Assembly: GCA_035582835.1 (NCBI GenBank) | Contig: JAYKAV010003359.1 | Coordinates: 62,001-126,000, forward strand | Length of the DNA: 64,000 bases | Source of the DNA: Phoebastria nigripes | Lineage: Eukaryota; Chordata; Aves; Procellariiformes; Diomedeidae | Direction: 5' to 3' | In this document: positions 63,401-64,000 of the stretch, piece after piece | Position numbering within the stretch: position 1 is the stretch's first letter | Layout of the letters: each line of letters starts with the position of its first letter | Notes under the pieces: model-generated | Database searches by the model: none | What the model was told of the DNA's origin: nothing | What the model saw: only the letters and a program-made list of their open reading frames with translations | Translations under genes and position numbers: made by a program

Positions 63401-64000
63401 AAAATACTTGGATTAGTTGGACAGTTTCTGTTGAGAACTATTTTAGATTTGTTTTTAAACACACCAATTTGCATAGAAGCTTCCTTTAAAAGCTTCAGTT
63501 TGAAATCAGCATTGTTTTTCATATTCAATTTTCATGTTGAAAAGGAGGGAGAAGAGGAAGGAAAATGGGGAGGCTGCATAGAACTAACCTGCTGGCCAGC
63601 GCTAGCAAATATAGCAACTTGTATCATATTGTGCCGTTATTTTCTGCTATCCAAAGTTTCCATGGGAACAGAAGAGATTGAAAAGATTAACTATAAGTTG
63701 CAATACATCTTTAAGCAATGAACATAACAAAATGCGTGCAAGTGTGGAAGAGNGTGGTTTCCCTTCCTGTTCAACAGTCTAAGAAATCATAGTGATCCGG
63801 TAGTGTGTAGCTATTTTTCAGCTACTCCTCAGCTTCCATGTTTCACCACTGCTCATCCAGATGCGTGAGAGAGAGGAATACCCACTTACCCTATGAAAGA
63901 AATACCCTGGTAGTCACAGTGCCTCCTGGGGGAGGCTGTTGTTGCACTGTACACAGAGAGCTGTACAGCCGTGCACTTCCTGCTTTGCCACATGTAGGCT

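Larger units (their letters stand above)
57770..64000. other. Intergenic or intronic stretch, no gene seen
   Basis: AT-rich sequence with the 14-bp tandem repeat at 60.3 kb, small duplications and single N bases at 59392 and 63753. No recognisable coding exon. Confidence 0.55.

Noticed and set aside
1..64000. CRISPR arrays, rRNA, intact tRNA genes, viral or transposase genes, operon-like clusters
   Set aside because: None were seen on either strand. The sequence has the character of vertebrate non-coding DNA around one promoter.

Overview
This window looks like nuclear DNA from a bird or another sauropsid (bird favoured). Most of it is AT-rich, CpG-poor sequence with no long coding regions. 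Interspersed repeats are sparse and old: one clear CR1-type LINE 3' end (about 48620-49290), plus MIR-like and tRNA-SINE-like remnants. There are no primate- or rodent-type L1/Alu blocks, no operon-like packing and no bacterial signals. Eleven isolated single N bases suggest a draft vertebrate assembly.

The only strongly supported gene part is a first coding exon on the minus strand (44780-44848). It lies in a sharply bounded CpG island (about 44400-45510). It has an ideal Kozak context, encodes a short hydrophobic signal peptide and ends at a strong GTGAGA splice donor in phase 0. If the gene continues on this strand, 1-44779 is largely its first intron(s). I could not identify the gene, because a signal peptide carries almost no family information. 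Several splice-site-bounded open segments on the minus strand (38.6, 33.7, 30.9-31.0, 20.1 and 5.3 kb) are possible downstream exons, but each could occur by chance and none matches a family I recognise.

Layout. 1-44.4 kb: presumed intron with low-complexity A/C or G/T tracts, a cluster of G-runs at 10.7-13.2 kb, two adjacent perfect stem-loops at 10.1 kb followed by a tRNA-SINE-like remnant, a possible antisense CR1 scrap at 19.1 kb and a 115-base A-rich tract at 38.2 kb. 44.4-45.5 kb: CpG-island promoter with GC boxes, an E-box and splice donors facing both ways. 45.5-64 kb: upstream or intergenic sequence with the CR1 remnant and a MIR-like remnant at 57.6 kb that abuts a splice-site-bounded 39-nt open segment on the plus strand.

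I found no CRISPR array, rRNA or intact tRNA gene, virus, transposase or multi-gene system. The long open frames present are of about the number and length expected by chance in 64 kb, and most are left out. The items most worth checking are the identity of the signal-peptide gene, the candidate exons at 30.9-31.0 and 33.7 kb, and the paired hairpins at 10.1 kb.
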